Shown here in pieces: positions 1 to 11,468 of a stretch of 64,000 nt of DNA. The number at the start of each line of letters is the position of its first letter. Position 1 is the first letter of the stretch. The position numbers and the translations under genes were made by a program. The notes below the pieces were generated by a model that ran no database searches, was not told the DNA's origin, and saw nothing but the letters and a program-made list of their open reading frames with translations. The stretch is from Porpolomopsis calyptriformis (Eukaryota > Basidiomycota > Agaricomycetes > Agaricales > Hygrophoraceae): NCBI GenBank assembly GCA_951640195.1, contig OX621170.1, positions 1,798,001 through 1,862,000 on the forward strand. Direction: 5' to 3'.

Positions 1-540
1 ATTGCTAATGGAGTGTGAGGTGAAATTGTCGATATCTTAATGCATCCATATGAGCCGCCACTAGGAATCGACCCAGAGGTGAAACTACAATATCTCCCAG
101 CATTCATCTTAGTGAGACTCTCAGACCAGGGCTACCCAGTTAAATGGGTTAGATGAAGCTGTTATTCCCATTGAGGTAGTATTGACAATGATGCAAATCA
201 GCCTGACTATTGGAAACAAGATGGTAACCTGGACAGTCACTTGACAATAGTGCATATGGATTCACAGATTACTAGTCCCAAGGACAAACAATACCATATG
301 TAATCATGGATATCGCTACACCACCAAGCAGTACATTATCATTGTTCAACCTATACATAGCACTCTCAAGAAGCTCCAGAAGATCAACAATCAGACTTTT
401 GCAAGATTTTGATGATAAATTATTCAAGACAAAACATCACTCAGACTTAGTGGACAAGGACAAAAGGTTGGAAGAGCACAATGAAATAACAAAAACTTGG
501 TGGAAAGGAATGGGTAGGGATACAAGAAACATGCCATAGT
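1..540 (+). pseudogene. Helitron Pif1-type helicase, C-terminal remnant
   Basis: Three frames together give the end of a Helitron Rep-helicase. Frame 1 has a segment NGV-stop-GEIVDI followed by PPLGIDPEV and FILVRLS (1-150). Frame 2 has LDEAVIPIEVV (149-181). Frame 3 has GQTIPYVIMDIATPP, then FNLYIALSRSS and STIRLLQDFDDKLF, ending near 539. These match the conserved end of fungal Helitron helicases (family knowledge): the last Pif1 motifs, with the ALSRS arginine-finger region. The copy is dead. It has at least two frameshifts, a TGA at 16-18 where the family has Arg, and TGA/TAG at 242-250. The element starts left of the window. It is a different copy from the Helitron at 51.7 kb, which is cut before its helicase. 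Confidence 0.85.
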
Positions 541-2526
541 ATGAAATATCAAAATCTAACTACTTGTCTATCCAAATGATTGATTAGCAATAGTTGGGAC
601 TCAACATACAATTCACATATCCTGGTAATCAAAATGTTTGTTTGGATCTATGTACTAGATTTTTCATAACCAGTTTCATTGTGGGGGTGCGAAGAAACCT
701 TGCAAGCAAGGTAATATAGGCATGTACACTTAAAGATACTGGTAATCACACTTGACAAATCAACTGGTCACATGACTACCTTCCTAATTCATATTTAATC
801 CATATATATCCACTTTCCCACAGAGCTCTCTTATAGATTTGCTTATGATCCACTATGATACAATGACCACATTTTCTCTACTGAATCATTGATTTAGGTA
901 TGGGTGAAACCCAATCGCAAGCTTTAGGGTCTTGTGGTCAAGCAAACCCAGACACCTCGCAGTTCCGGGGACAAATTCCGTCGCCGAAAGAACTGCTCGA
1001 ACGTGCTGGAGAATCAGTAACGGTTGCTGGCATCTACTCCAAAGGTCTTGAGTAGCCTGGCCGGGAGACAGGTAAAACGAGGCATCCGTACATTATTTGG
1101 ATTTCAAATAATATAACCAGAAACCGATGATCGAAGGTTTTCTTGTGGGAGTTTGCGCTGGCAAGAACACGAGCAAAACACGTTCCAGTGCGTTGATTTG
1201 TCACCAGATCTCGGAAGGCAAGTGCGCCACGAAAAACACAAATACGAAACAGAGGCAAGATCAACAGATTGATCCGCCTGGACCAATTCAGGCGGACGAT
1301 TATCCAAAAAAGCCAGAGCGAAGATGTGAAAGATCGCTTTGACCACCTAATTCGGTTGGCTTGGCGCGTGAGGTGCAGGTAGGAGCCTACTTTGGATGTC
1401 GCTGCCGGGATGTTCCGTTCACCTAATTCACGGATTCAGCAGTCGGATGAGGCTGTATTTTAACACAAATTCCATGAGGCAACACGGGGTGAGATCTCGT
1501 AAAGCAAATGATATACTCAATATGGGACGCACCCTGCGCTAAGAGTTGGCGATGCTGATGAGCTTGGGGCCATGAAGTCATTCCGCGGGGCTTCCGAGGA
1601 CTTCGTGCACCATCCCTAAGTGAACGATACTAGGACGGTTGAGACGGGATGTGGAGCTAAATGATTGTGCCATTGGGTCGGCGTGCACGGTCCGTAGATA
1701 GCGGGACCGTGGAGGACCTGCGCAACGTGTAATCGGCCGACGACGCCCCTGTTGATCTGCAAAGCGCCAGGTGATGAACCGTTTGCTCCGAGAATTGAGT
1801 CGGTTCCTCCTAGCGGATTTGATTTACTAAAAGCAGTCGTTGGCAATCGAGATAGTCGAGCCAAATTTCCCCGCACCGCAGTTATTGGACCTTGCCATCA
1901 AACAGCCGGATCGGAAGAGCACGACGATCAGCCTCTCACACCCCTATGAATGACCAGTTGGAATCCGTCAGTGACAAAAATATTCGGAATTGTTGAGGAG
2001 ATGATGCAAATTACTTGTTTAGGGCGATTACCCAAATTCAGAACCAAGCCACTCCTCACAGCATTTTGATGATGCCTGAAGGTGAGGGAATTTTGCACCT
2101 GGATCCATCAACAGCGCTTATATTATTTATTGCAGGATTTTGAATCGACGCGGAGGTTCTTGAAGTATCCAAGAGAAAATGCACTCGATTTGGGATATTA
2201 ATCCAAGGTAATTCCGATTTGATGACCCGTAACTTGAATCGTACTCAGATGTCCTATCCATCAAAACGTATGGCTCAGTTCCGATCCTATCATGTCCCTT
2301 CTCGGACCATTTTTTTCCCTCGCCTTGCGTTCTGTATTGGCATCCCACGATTTCTGAACTGCCTTCAAGGCGCTGGGATCCAGGCCACGTTTTTTACGCT
2401 GTTTCTATTTAAACGACTCTATGGATTTCTAACCGTTAACCCACATAACACCCCTACCTCTCACTAATTACTAGCACCATATATTCTTGTCCTGTCTATC
2501 GTTAATCTCTTTTTTTACTCGTTGGT
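541..2526. other. Region without a recognisable gene
   Basis: No reading frame here shows a domain, a convincing codon pattern or an intron-joined product; all are under 90 codons. The first 350 bases are AT-rich and probably belong to the Helitron 3' end. A 7-bp perfect hairpin, ACCTTGC/GCAAGGT, sits at 697-712. The last 200 bases (short pyrimidine runs, a TATTTAAA-like stretch near 2406) are probably promoter and 5' UTR of the zinc-finger gene. Confidence 0.5.
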
Positions 2527-3714
2527 ATGTCTGCCTCGTCTAATCTCTCGATGTATACCTCCACTTTTCCCGGATATGACTTGTGAGTGCACTATTTCAT
2601 ATTTCCCATCGTTTCTAAAAAGTTATCCTCTAGCTCTGACATCCTTCTCAATTGTTATTCTGATCCCTCTTTTATATCAAACCCGTTTCCTTGTGATCCT
2701 TCTTGGGATGATACTTCGCTGTCATCCAGCTCGCAATCTTCGTTCCCGACCCCTTCGCTCTCGGTTAACGAAGATGGCAAGCGCTTCTATTTGCATCGTC
2801 ATTCCCACGACGACTCACCTTCCCACTCCATTAGACTTTCCCACCAGTCCTAAGGCTAACCTTGGATTTGAACCCCATACCCTTGCCGAGTCAATGAACT
2901 CAGGAATATTTCATCCCGACTCCCACCCATCATCGGCAGTTCATCTGCAGATCAAGGAGATGGCTCCCGACGATACTTTCTACCTATATCCGCAGGACGT
3001 CCAACCGCTCACACAAGGCTCAGTTCAGCAACCCTCTTTGGATGGCTTTCTCTGCCCTCCAGAGACCAATGCCCGACAGCGTCGAAGGAGCGACGGCGAG
3101 AGTAGTTTCCAGATGTCTTATCACCGACAACTCGCCGAAATGAATACGTTCATTCGGCCCAGGAGTTGCTCAGTTCCATACAACGAGTTCAAGATGAGCC
3201 CCAGTCCCGCACCGACTAATTACCCCTCTCCCATTCTGCCCTCCCGGTCGATTAATACTACTTTCCCCCCGTCTGACGGCTTTTCTATCTTCAACCAATC
3301 TCCCCCAACCGAGAACGTGCCCTTCATCTGTCCTAGAAAGATGGAGTCTAAGTCTAGTGGGGGTATAGAACCCTACCTGTCTGTACAATATGGCGTCACC
3401 CCAGACTTGGAGACACGAGGCTTAGTTAAGCGGGACGTCACCAGCCCTGCGGTACGCTCCGCATCCGATTCTAGAATCAGGCGTGAACCCAAGTTTAATT
3501 GCCCTTACTGTGGTGCCTTTCTCACTACGAAAGCCGGGCGAAAGAGTACGTCTACTTCTTTCTCGGTGACACCGTTGCTTAAAGAAATTTCTTCTCAGAT
3601 CATATTCACTCCCACTTTGGAATCAAGAATCACAAATGCCAGACTTGCAAGAAGGCATTTGTAACAAAGTGGGACTGTAAACGTCACGAGAAGAACATCC
3701 ATCAAACCAACTAG
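2527..3714 (+). CDS. C2H2 zinc-finger protein, probable transcription factor
   Basis: Two tandem C2H2 fingers end the protein. The first begins FNCPYCGAFLTTKAGRK. A 53-nt intron (3546-3598, GTACGT...CTCAG) then joins it to NHIHSHF. The second reads CQTCKKAFVTKWDCKRHEKNIH, with the stop at 3712. Upstream is a long Ser/Pro-rich, probably disordered region, as in many fungal regulators. The start at 2527 (MSASSNLSMY) is chosen because exon 1 joins through an intron at 2583-2633 to a coding-like segment (SDILLNCYSDPSF). The next junction, around 2760-2900, is unresolved: coding signal moves from frame 1 to frame 2 without a clean GT-AG pair. DNA binding is inferred from the fingers only; the target is unknown. 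Confidence 0.75.
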
Positions 3715-4566
3715 CTTTCAGGCCCACCCCGATCATCCGCCTTTCCTCGCCTTTTCTATACTGTACAACCTACTCCGGATACCCCTATGCAAGCCTTGGC
3801 ATTGTCTTTTCCTTCGACACTTTCGACACGTGTTTATCGCCTTATCTTGTACTAATTTTCGTTATCGCAGTGCTTTTTTATGATGCAACCCGTAGAATGT
3901 AGCTTCCTGCCTCGCTCCATAGTCATTGTGTATTTGTATTTTTGCTACTCATGGATATTGTGTACGATAGTGATATGTAATCAACAGCATATAAAACCCA
4001 CTACCTTACGGTTGTGGGTTTTATCTACTAATATTCTCATGCCGACAGTATTGAAATTGCCCAAATCCGCCATCTTGCACATTCTCGTTGAATATCAGAC
4101 CGGTGATTGTATCATCTGTTGTAATTCCGGATTACCGGGCTGGAAAAGATAACGCACACCACTAGTGGATAGTTGTTAATCCAAGGGTGGGCAGTGCTTC
4201 ATGCACGGGCTGCGCATTCGTCATTGATTTCCTTGGCTATCGGGAACGGCCCAAGATCCGACCTCGGAATATCTTCGCAAAGTAGTCAGCGGCAGCTGCC
4301 TTAGAGAGACTTGCTTGATGCGAGTGGGACGGGGAAGAAATCGACTCAATCATGGAATTGACTGACAGAACATCGTGTTCAACGGTCTACTTCTACATGG
4401 AAAGCAAGGTTGTAACACGGTCCACTTGGGCGCCTACTGTCGATCAAAGCTTAGAAATCCAACGTGGTCTGCCTCCATGGAGGTACCTCCTTGGAGCAAG
4501 TCATAACAAACCGGCTGCAGACCGCCCGCTATATAGATTGCGCTTTAGATTCGCACGATTGAGTGT
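3715..4566. other. Intergenic region between convergent genes
   Basis: The 3' ends of the zinc-finger gene and the next minus-strand gene meet here. The open frames (for example 4352-4723) resemble no protein and run into the terminal exon of the neighbour. The notable structure is the inverted repeat at 3991-4024. Confidence 0.5.
3991..4024. repeat. 11-bp perfect inverted repeat (hairpin)
   Basis: ATAAAACCCAC at 3991-4001 is matched perfectly by GTGGGTTTTAT at 4014-4024 around a 12-base loop. It lies about 280 bp past the stop of the zinc-finger gene, so it could fold in that transcript's 3' end or be a small foldback repeat. No function can be assigned. Confidence 0.6.
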
Positions 4567-6953
4567 TTATCGAAAGGGCCTCTTGCTGGGAACAGGTCGC
4601 AAGTCACTGGGGGAGCGCATGCGCTTGTTCTTGCTCAAACCACTGGTCGATATAAAGTACTTTTCTATGGGTGGTCGACGTAGGGAAACGTCATTGAAAG
4701 TCGCAAGGGCGGGTGACCTCTGATATCCCATCGCCGGGCTGGTAGGATTAGAGTGAACAAATGCATCGATCCCGGTGGTTGAGTCGCCGGTATTTTCAGC
4801 ATCTTTCGAGCGTCGCGGCGCCAGTGGCTTTTTCTTATACTAGAGCGGAGTAAATTATCGAACAAAGTGATAGCCTTGAGACTCACGGTTTCTAGCTCTG
4901 GTTTTCCTCTCCACTTGGCTACTGCTTCGCAAAACCTCACCTCTGCTCGCTCAATAGGTTCCGTTGGATATTGCAGAGCGAGATTTTCCAAATGCATAGA
5001 GAGATTGGGTGTCGAAGAAGGAATATCGTAGAACTGAAAGGCAGAATGTTGAGAGCGGCCACCAGGAATGCACAAAAGTAAAGTAGACCTTTCTGAGTCT
5101 ATCTTCCATCTCTGTCTCAAACTCTTTTTCAGGTCCTTCCCTTCTCTGGCGGGTATCAGATGACGGAAATAAGACTCTGAGGGCATCTTCGAGACTTGGC
5201 AGCTCGTCCGGGTCAAACTCCTCAACTATATGACGTTTATCGCCACCTTCACCGAGAGCGGTACCTTCCTTTTCAGCTGTACTGCTCCCTGAATCGACGA
5301 TCCAGAACTCGAATGTCAACAAGCGGTCTGCAGCCTCTGGACCAATCCATCCGGCAGTCAAATATCCCTCCAATACCGCGCGAGTGAGCAGACCGGCTAG
5401 CAACATATACCATCTACTCGACGGCTGCAGTGCACTTCTATTTTGCGCCTGCGTGCTCGAATGAATAGATGGAGACGATTCACCCTCACGCGACAGTTTT
5501 CCCTCTAAATCGCGACGTTCCTCCGTTGGCTCCCAACTAGCCTCCGACGAATAGTCCCCATCGCCGCTTGCCTCACTCGCAAGCTCAGTCGCTACGAGTG
5601 CAGACAGTCTCAGGAATCTAGCTATCAACCGGGGTAATTTCGCCATGCCTGAACTATTTTGATTGGTCTGGGGGGCGACGGGAGGCATTCGGCGAAGTAT
5701 CGTGCCATCTGGTCCAGGTCTTGTCAATCCAGAGCCAATACCGCTGCCATCTTTCCATCCAGAGACGCTTCCAAAGCCGCCTTGCGAGCCCACATCTCGC
5801 CATGGGCTAGAGCCAGATGACTCTGACCTTCCCCTAGCTCGTGGACTTGCCCCTACACAAATCTGGCATACGGTGCGCAGATGCCGAGGACATCGAGGGT
5901 TGGTGTTGCTAAGACTTGCTCCGGTTGCGTAAAGGGAACGGGCATGAGGGGTGAGTGCTGATAACGGCCTGGACCGAACCTTACGTCAGGACAACAAAAA
6001 GTGATCGCGGGACCGAAAAAGTTGACGTTAGGAAAATCTAATTGAAAACAATTGATTAGACGTACGGCAACGGTACAATAGCCCGTGTAGTCCATAGAGG
6101 GCGATAGACCAGGGATATCTACATTTTGGATGGCAGGGGGTAACATAGAGTGGGTGGTGATCGGAGATACGGATGTCGAGGCAGCGGAAAAAACGGAAGA
6201 AGGATTAGCGGTAGAAGCGAGGGTGACTTCCGATGTAGACAAAGCCAGGCTCGCCGAGGAATATTCTTCTGACTGGCGTTTTGTATGATCAAGTGGAGGA
6301 AAATCACGACGTGAAAGTAAGTCGTTGATAACGGTGCCTAAGGCAAGACGCAGTCGGACGCCATTAGGCAAAGTATGAGGGTGTCGATGTTGTGATGTCG
6401 GATGAGTCAATAAGTCTTCGTCAGTCATGGGATGGATTGTAGGAGTCTGATGGAGCATAGATGTTACGACGTTTTCGAGACTTTCGGCTCGGAGTCGGAG
6501 ATTCCTTGCAAGGCTTAAATCCGACTTTCGGAATCTATCTTCCTCGTCGCTGACACGAGAACCGCCCGATTTGGCCATGAGTGTAATGATTTCTTCTCCG
6601 TCGCTCTGTTCCTCATCTTCCTCTTCAAAATTCTCTGGACGCTGACGATGAACATAATTGGATGACGAGGGCCCACCTGTACGATCAGTCATCCCGAGCT
6701 CAGCACGCGCCTGGGCAAATCGGGTTCGTCCATGCACCCAAAGCATGTAGTCTATAATGAGCGTGCGAGTCGACTTTTCTCTTGGGGGAATCGAATGTAA
6801 ATGATGAGCATGTTTGTGAGCTGGTGCCTTGAAGGTCGTTTTCGCGTTTGAGGGAATTTGGTGAATGGCTGATGGCGAAGTGAGGTTACCATGCACCGCG
6901 GGTATGCCATATGTATGCGAAACCTTGGGACTTGGGATTGGAGCGGAGGCCAT
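4567..6953 (-). CDS. Unrecognised conserved-looking protein, multi-exon
   Basis: Start MASAPIPSPK is chosen because its ATG (6951-6953) has a strong context (ACCATGG). The N-terminal third has a helical, positively charged segment (LIIDYMLWVHGRTRFAQARA), then acidic and Ser-rich linkers. Supported introns are 5668-5741, 5034-5088 and 4840-4886; each joins coding-like sequence in frame. The middle contains WYMLLAGLLTRAVLEGYLTA, amphipathic or weakly membrane-like. The tail is basic, with a stop at 4567. Around 5850-6080 the structure is unclear: a coding-like frame meets TAG just before GQVHELGEGQ, best explained as the 3' end of an intron whose donor is GTAAGG or GTACGT upstream. I do not recognise the family. 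Confidence 0.6.
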
Positions 6954-7200
6954 GGTCATCCTGAAGATGCGGGGCGCATTCGTTCCCCAAATATCACGTG
7001 AAGTTCCAATTTTGGCAATCATATGTAATATAAATCACGTGATGTCAAATTCACTCACACTCACACTTTCTTCATGCACTCTCTTCATCAGGTCGGATAC
7101 AGCATCCGTGGCGCAACCTGACCGAAAATATTGGCCCTCTTTCATGCTGTCGTTGCCCACGCGTCACCTTTGATCTTGGTGGCGTCGATCATTCAGTAGA

Positions 7201-7609
7201 ATGAACGCATGGGCGGCTTCAGGCTCGGGCCCCGGACAGACAGCACCACGGTTTGTCACCTACCCTTACCATCGATTCATTTATTTCTCATGTCCTCGAT
7301 CATCCTCGTTTGGTTTAGACCATCGGGAACCACAGACGCTGCATTCAGGTATACGCTTTACATCTCGCAGATCTTGCTCCATGTAAATAAGTTACAGAAA
7401 GTGCTGGGACACTCTTTCCTAGTATATTTTATTGCCGACCCCGTGTTTTGTCTACCTCGTCGAACATCGCAACTTAGCCTTGCCGGAAATGAACGCGCAC
7501 ACGAGATTGATCCACCAGCTTCGGAATCCAGGTAAGGCTGTACATCCCATCAATTCACAGGCTCCTTTGCGGTGAATGGTCTCCATTTGCTGGCAGTATA
7601 AAATGTATC
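7201..7609 (+). CDS. Possible small spliced gene, unrecognised
   Basis: ATG at 7201 opens MNAWAASGSGPGQTAP. A GT-AG intron at 7251-7318 joins it to a frame beginning PSGTTDAAFRYTLYISQILL and continuing to about 7531. There GTAAGG starts an intron ending at 7596, and a 13-nt exon is followed by GTAAGT. The next acceptor (7669) would lead into the antisense of the galactokinase terminal exon, so the 3' end is uncertain. Splice sites and amino-acid composition look better than chance, but no domain is seen. It would be divergent from the gene starting at 6953. It could instead be a noncoding or chance structure. Confidence 0.3.
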
Positions 7610-7685
7610 GTAAGTATCGTTGTACAGCACATGTCAGATGAAATGACACTCGATCACACTCACTGCTAGCTGATTGAAACGAGGT

Positions 7686-10062
7686 TCAGTCAAACTTATA
7701 CACTAAATTCAGAGCAAATTTCAGCGGATTTGTCCTCTAGAAATCAGTTGCAACTTACCACATGCCCCACTACTGGGTTTCGTCACAAAAATAACTTCAT
7801 GAAGGCGTTCATCCTCTATGCCCATATACGGGGCATATGAATCCCGGATCTTCGCGATGAATTGGTCAACATTGCTCTCGACTAATAAAGATATAGTGCA
7901 TCCGCCCCATCCAGCACCTGCAAATGCCATTTGCATGTTAGCCAAGATGACTTAGTCGCAGAACGAACCTGTAAGCCTACTTCCATACGCCCCCGCCTCA
8001 CGTGCAAGTTGTGTGAGCTCATCAATCTCTGGGCAAGAGCACTCGAACAAGCGTGAACAACTTTCTTGCGATTCGTTCATCAGGCGTCCAAGGTTCCTGA
8101 GCGCCCTGTCGTTCGCAGCCAAGGAAGAAGCGGTAGACTGAAGGCATATTTCGCGGAACTGGAGGACACGTAATGCTTCTAGAAGGACGTGCTTCACACG
8201 TTTATAAAGTTGGAAACGCTCTGCGTCCACTGCAAAAAATGACTTTGAGAAAATGACGGATGCTTGCTTGTCAACCAGCAAGGTAATGACCGCTAGGAAG
8301 ACAGTGAAGAATTCAAGGATACTTACCATCCACCCACGAAAAATACAGATCCCGAAATTCCTCCTCCTTGAGTCCGGACAGCAATATCATCTCTTCCATC
8401 GTCACTCCTATGTCCACGTCCTCTTTCGACAATGCATCAACCTCCCTCGCCACCTTTTCTAATGCTACTTTCAACGCCTCCTCGTTAAGTCCCTCAGGCC
8501 CTTCACCCACCCAACGCCCTACCACTTCCCTTAATGTGACCTTCTCCCTCCCTTTGCCTTCCTCCTCAAGCTGTATCCCAAGCTTCCTTGCCAAAACTCT
8601 TGCGCCAACGAGCGTCTCCACAACACGTAAGTTATACCGTGTGGGTGCATGTACGACTTTATCCGACACCACGAGTGAGTTTGCGCAGACGAAGACGGCC
8701 CCTGGTGGCAGTGGGACAGGTTGTGTATTGAGCTTTGGGTAGAAGGAAACAAACAGCGCGGAGGCAGGCAGGGACATCACTGAAGCTGCTTGATCCATTC
8801 TAAGAAACAAGAAAGGGGAGAATGAAGGATGTACATCTTTGAAGCGAATGAGCAACTTACCCTCCACTGTTAACCCCTACATAGAACCAGAGAACCCGTG
8901 AATCAGAGAGGGGCAGGATGAAACAGTGAAAACACGTCCTCACCAACTCGCTTTTCATTTTCTATAGTTATGCGTGCCAGTTCCCCTTTGGTGATGCCAC
9001 TTTGCTGATTTTCCAGCTATTTGTGCATGACACCGGATGGGACACGTTCCAGGTTTAATGTAGATTCGCGGAAAGCAAAAAATGTCAGCTTAGTGGCTCG
9101 TACGGTAATAAAAAATTTATTTGCACCTTTCCATTGATGGCCAACATCGCCAATGTACTGGCTACCACCATCGCCGCGCTCGACGAGAGCCCCGAGCCTG
9201 GGGGGACGGTACCTGTCACAAGAAGATCGACAGAGGCGGGTAGAGTTGGGGAAGATGAAATGGTGTTGGGAGCAGTACATGGAAAGTAGTGGTCAAGAAC
9301 ACCCTAAGGAAAATTGGATGAGTTCATAGAGAGGCTAAGGGGAAAGTGGTTCAAAGTATTCAGATTCGCGAAGAATTGTGAACTAGAAAAAAGAGGCCGA
9401 GAAAAACGAAGTAAACTTCCATAGATACGGCATTTGTTGTAAAATCGAAGGCATAAAAGGTATGAAAAACATACATAGTACCCTGCCTTGACATAGCTTT
9501 CCCATCGTAGCTGTTTTGTATCGATATCAAGATGCCATCCCGGCGCCTCCATTTTGGGTGCAAAAACCTGTCTGGAATACTGAGGGCTAAGGTTATCTGC
9601 GATGATACTTCCAGGCGAGTCGAGCGCTTCGTTTTCACCAACGACGGGAGGGGGTCGACGGGCACACGCGATAAGGATGTCGCGTTCGATAGCTATAGGG
9701 AGTACTCCAAATAGTGCGTAATCAATGTGTTCGCCTGAGCAAACAAGTGAAACGAAAGATGGGCTGGCGAAGAATAATAGGTACCTATGAGGCTAGATCT
9801 CCGTCTGTTAGCTGTATTGACGGGTAGAGTGAAATCGCGACACACTTGACTCGTCCCGGAGCCCTGGCAATATACTCTGGCTTTCTCTCAAAGCGTTGAA
9901 TGAACTCCTGAACAAGATAGTCCCATTGGACACTTCACAGATAGATATGAATATCAAGTCGATATTAGACCCAAAAACTCACGCATGGTTGAGGGAAGTG
10001 CCGAGGTTTTGGTAGAGGTCAGTAAGAGTTGTATAAATCGGGATTTGCTCCTCTGCTGCCAT
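7686..10062 (-). CDS. GAL1: Galactokinase (GHMP kinase family)
   Basis: Phosphorylates galactose to galactose-1-phosphate, the first step of the Leloir pathway, in the cytosol. The signature GRVNLIGEHIDY is complete only after splicing and uses an 8-nt exon at 9785-9792. The GHMP ATP-binding motif PPGSGLSSSAA follows near 9190-9230. GVNSGGMDQAASVM then joins across an intron ending near 8802, and the third GHMP motif GSRLTGAGWGGC lies near 7900-7990. The last intron yields SSGACVYKFD before the stop at 7686. MAAEEQIPIYTTL was taken as the start because it precedes exon 2 in frame and lies close to the usual galactokinase N-terminus. The gene shares a 700-bp upstream region with RPS10. Bifunctional Gal3-like signalling cannot be told from sequence. 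Confidence 0.93.
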
Positions 10063-10763
10063 TGAGACATCTTGGCGACGGCAAACGAAGGTGATCAGCT
10101 TCAAAACGGTGACAGGCCGCTAACGGTAACTAACGCAAGACCCCAGGGATGGAGAATCACGGTGACGGGGACTAGCACGTATTGTAAGGTCTGTTTCGGA
10201 GGATGAAGGCCAACTCTAATATTGAGTCGGAGACCTACACAAAATTGGGAGATAACGTTGTAGACATACCCAAAGCATTGATTCTAGAGGACTGAAGCGA
10301 CCGATAATACTACTCCACGGTCAATAGGTCAGGAGCGGGCGGATCGCTTCCGATAATTAATCCAGAGTGGGGAAAACCTCTCAAGAGCGTCTCGCGACGA
10401 TATCGCGCTGGAAGCCTTTGCCATACAAGGACAAACACCAGCCACCAAGCAAAAGGACCCTCTACTTCCACCTACCTTTATTCGATCTCAAAGGACCCCT
10501 TCGCGACTCTCAAGGTGAGGGCCAAATTTCGAGTTCTTGCGTTCTACTGCTACCATCCCTCATGTTTCGTGGAATTCGAAACATTGAAGAAGGGTTGGAT
10601 TGTAGTGACAAGCAAAGGATGTCATTCTCACCATAGTCTTTTTTTTTTTTTTTCAAGTTCACCGACCGGTATACGTGTCACACCAGTTTGCTAGTACGTG
10701 GAGTAATCCGCCTTATGAGGCCTGCGCTCACGATCAGTTTCTGGGGGACCTTTGATCAGTATC
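10063..10763. promoter_or_regulatory. Shared upstream region of GAL1 and RPS10
   Basis: This interval separates two divergent start codons. It holds a run of 16-17 T just after position 10640 (on the RPS10 side), a typical pyrimidine or poly(dT) feature of fungal promoters. The reading frame at 10367-10636 has no homology and is treated as chance. No known upstream activating sequence was identified with confidence. Confidence 0.4.
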
Positions 10764-11331
10764 ATGATCATCTCGAAAGCACACAGACGTGTCATCTACG
10801 AAAACCTTTTCAACGGTATGCCCCAACCATCATAGGAGGTTTATCGGCTGACAAGACAGACATCGTGATTCTAATCCAGAGGGTGTTCTAGTCGCAAAGA
10901 AAGACTTTAACGCGGAGAAACATGAAGAGCTTGAAGTCCCCAATCTGGAGGTCATCAAGGCCATGCAGAGTCTGACTTCGAAGGGATTCGTGAAGACGCA
11001 GTTCTCTTGGCAATGGTATTACTATATCCTCACCACGGACGGTGTTGAATATCTTCGCAATTGGTGAGCTCGGATTGTCATTGTGCCCCTTCTCTCCCTC
11101 AGGGTGAACACGACCAGGCTACATCTCCCGACCGAAATCGTTCCCAACACACATAAGAAGGCGGTGCGTCCTCAGCGACCGGCCGCTACGCGCGGAGCAG
11201 GAGAGGGTGCTGGGGGTGCGTATCGTCCACCCCGTGGCGACCGCGATGACTACCGGAAGAAGGAGGTTGGGGCACCTAGTGAATTCAACCCACGTTATCC
11301 TGGTGTTGGGCGTGGTGCGCCGAGAGAATAA
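10764..11331 (+). CDS. RPS10: 40S ribosomal protein eS10
   Basis: Three exons (10764-10815, 10880-11063, 11118-11331) give 149 residues, the usual eS10 size. The start is [16 protein letters not shown], then [29 protein letters not shown] and [18 protein letters not shown]. The second intron's acceptor is the later AG at 11116-11117, not the earlier one at 11101-11102, because only this restores NWLHLPTE without an insertion. The tail is the Arg/Gly/Pro-rich extension common in eukaryotes. It belongs to the head of the small ribosomal subunit. It is transcribed away from galactokinase and lies about 140 bp before the Fpg gene on the same strand. Confidence 0.95.
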
Positions 11332-11468
11332 AACGGACCAGGTATATACCTGTGATGTACATCTTCTAGTCGCACATTACGAACCTATCGTGCAACTTTT
11401 ATTTTACTTTGCGTACGATATATGAGGTCTGATCGAAATTCAGCCACCGGCGTTATCTTTTGGGCCAC

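Noticed and set aside
4352..4723. 123-codon plus-strand frame
   Set aside because: Overlaps the terminal exon of the minus-strand gene and has no protein-like pattern.
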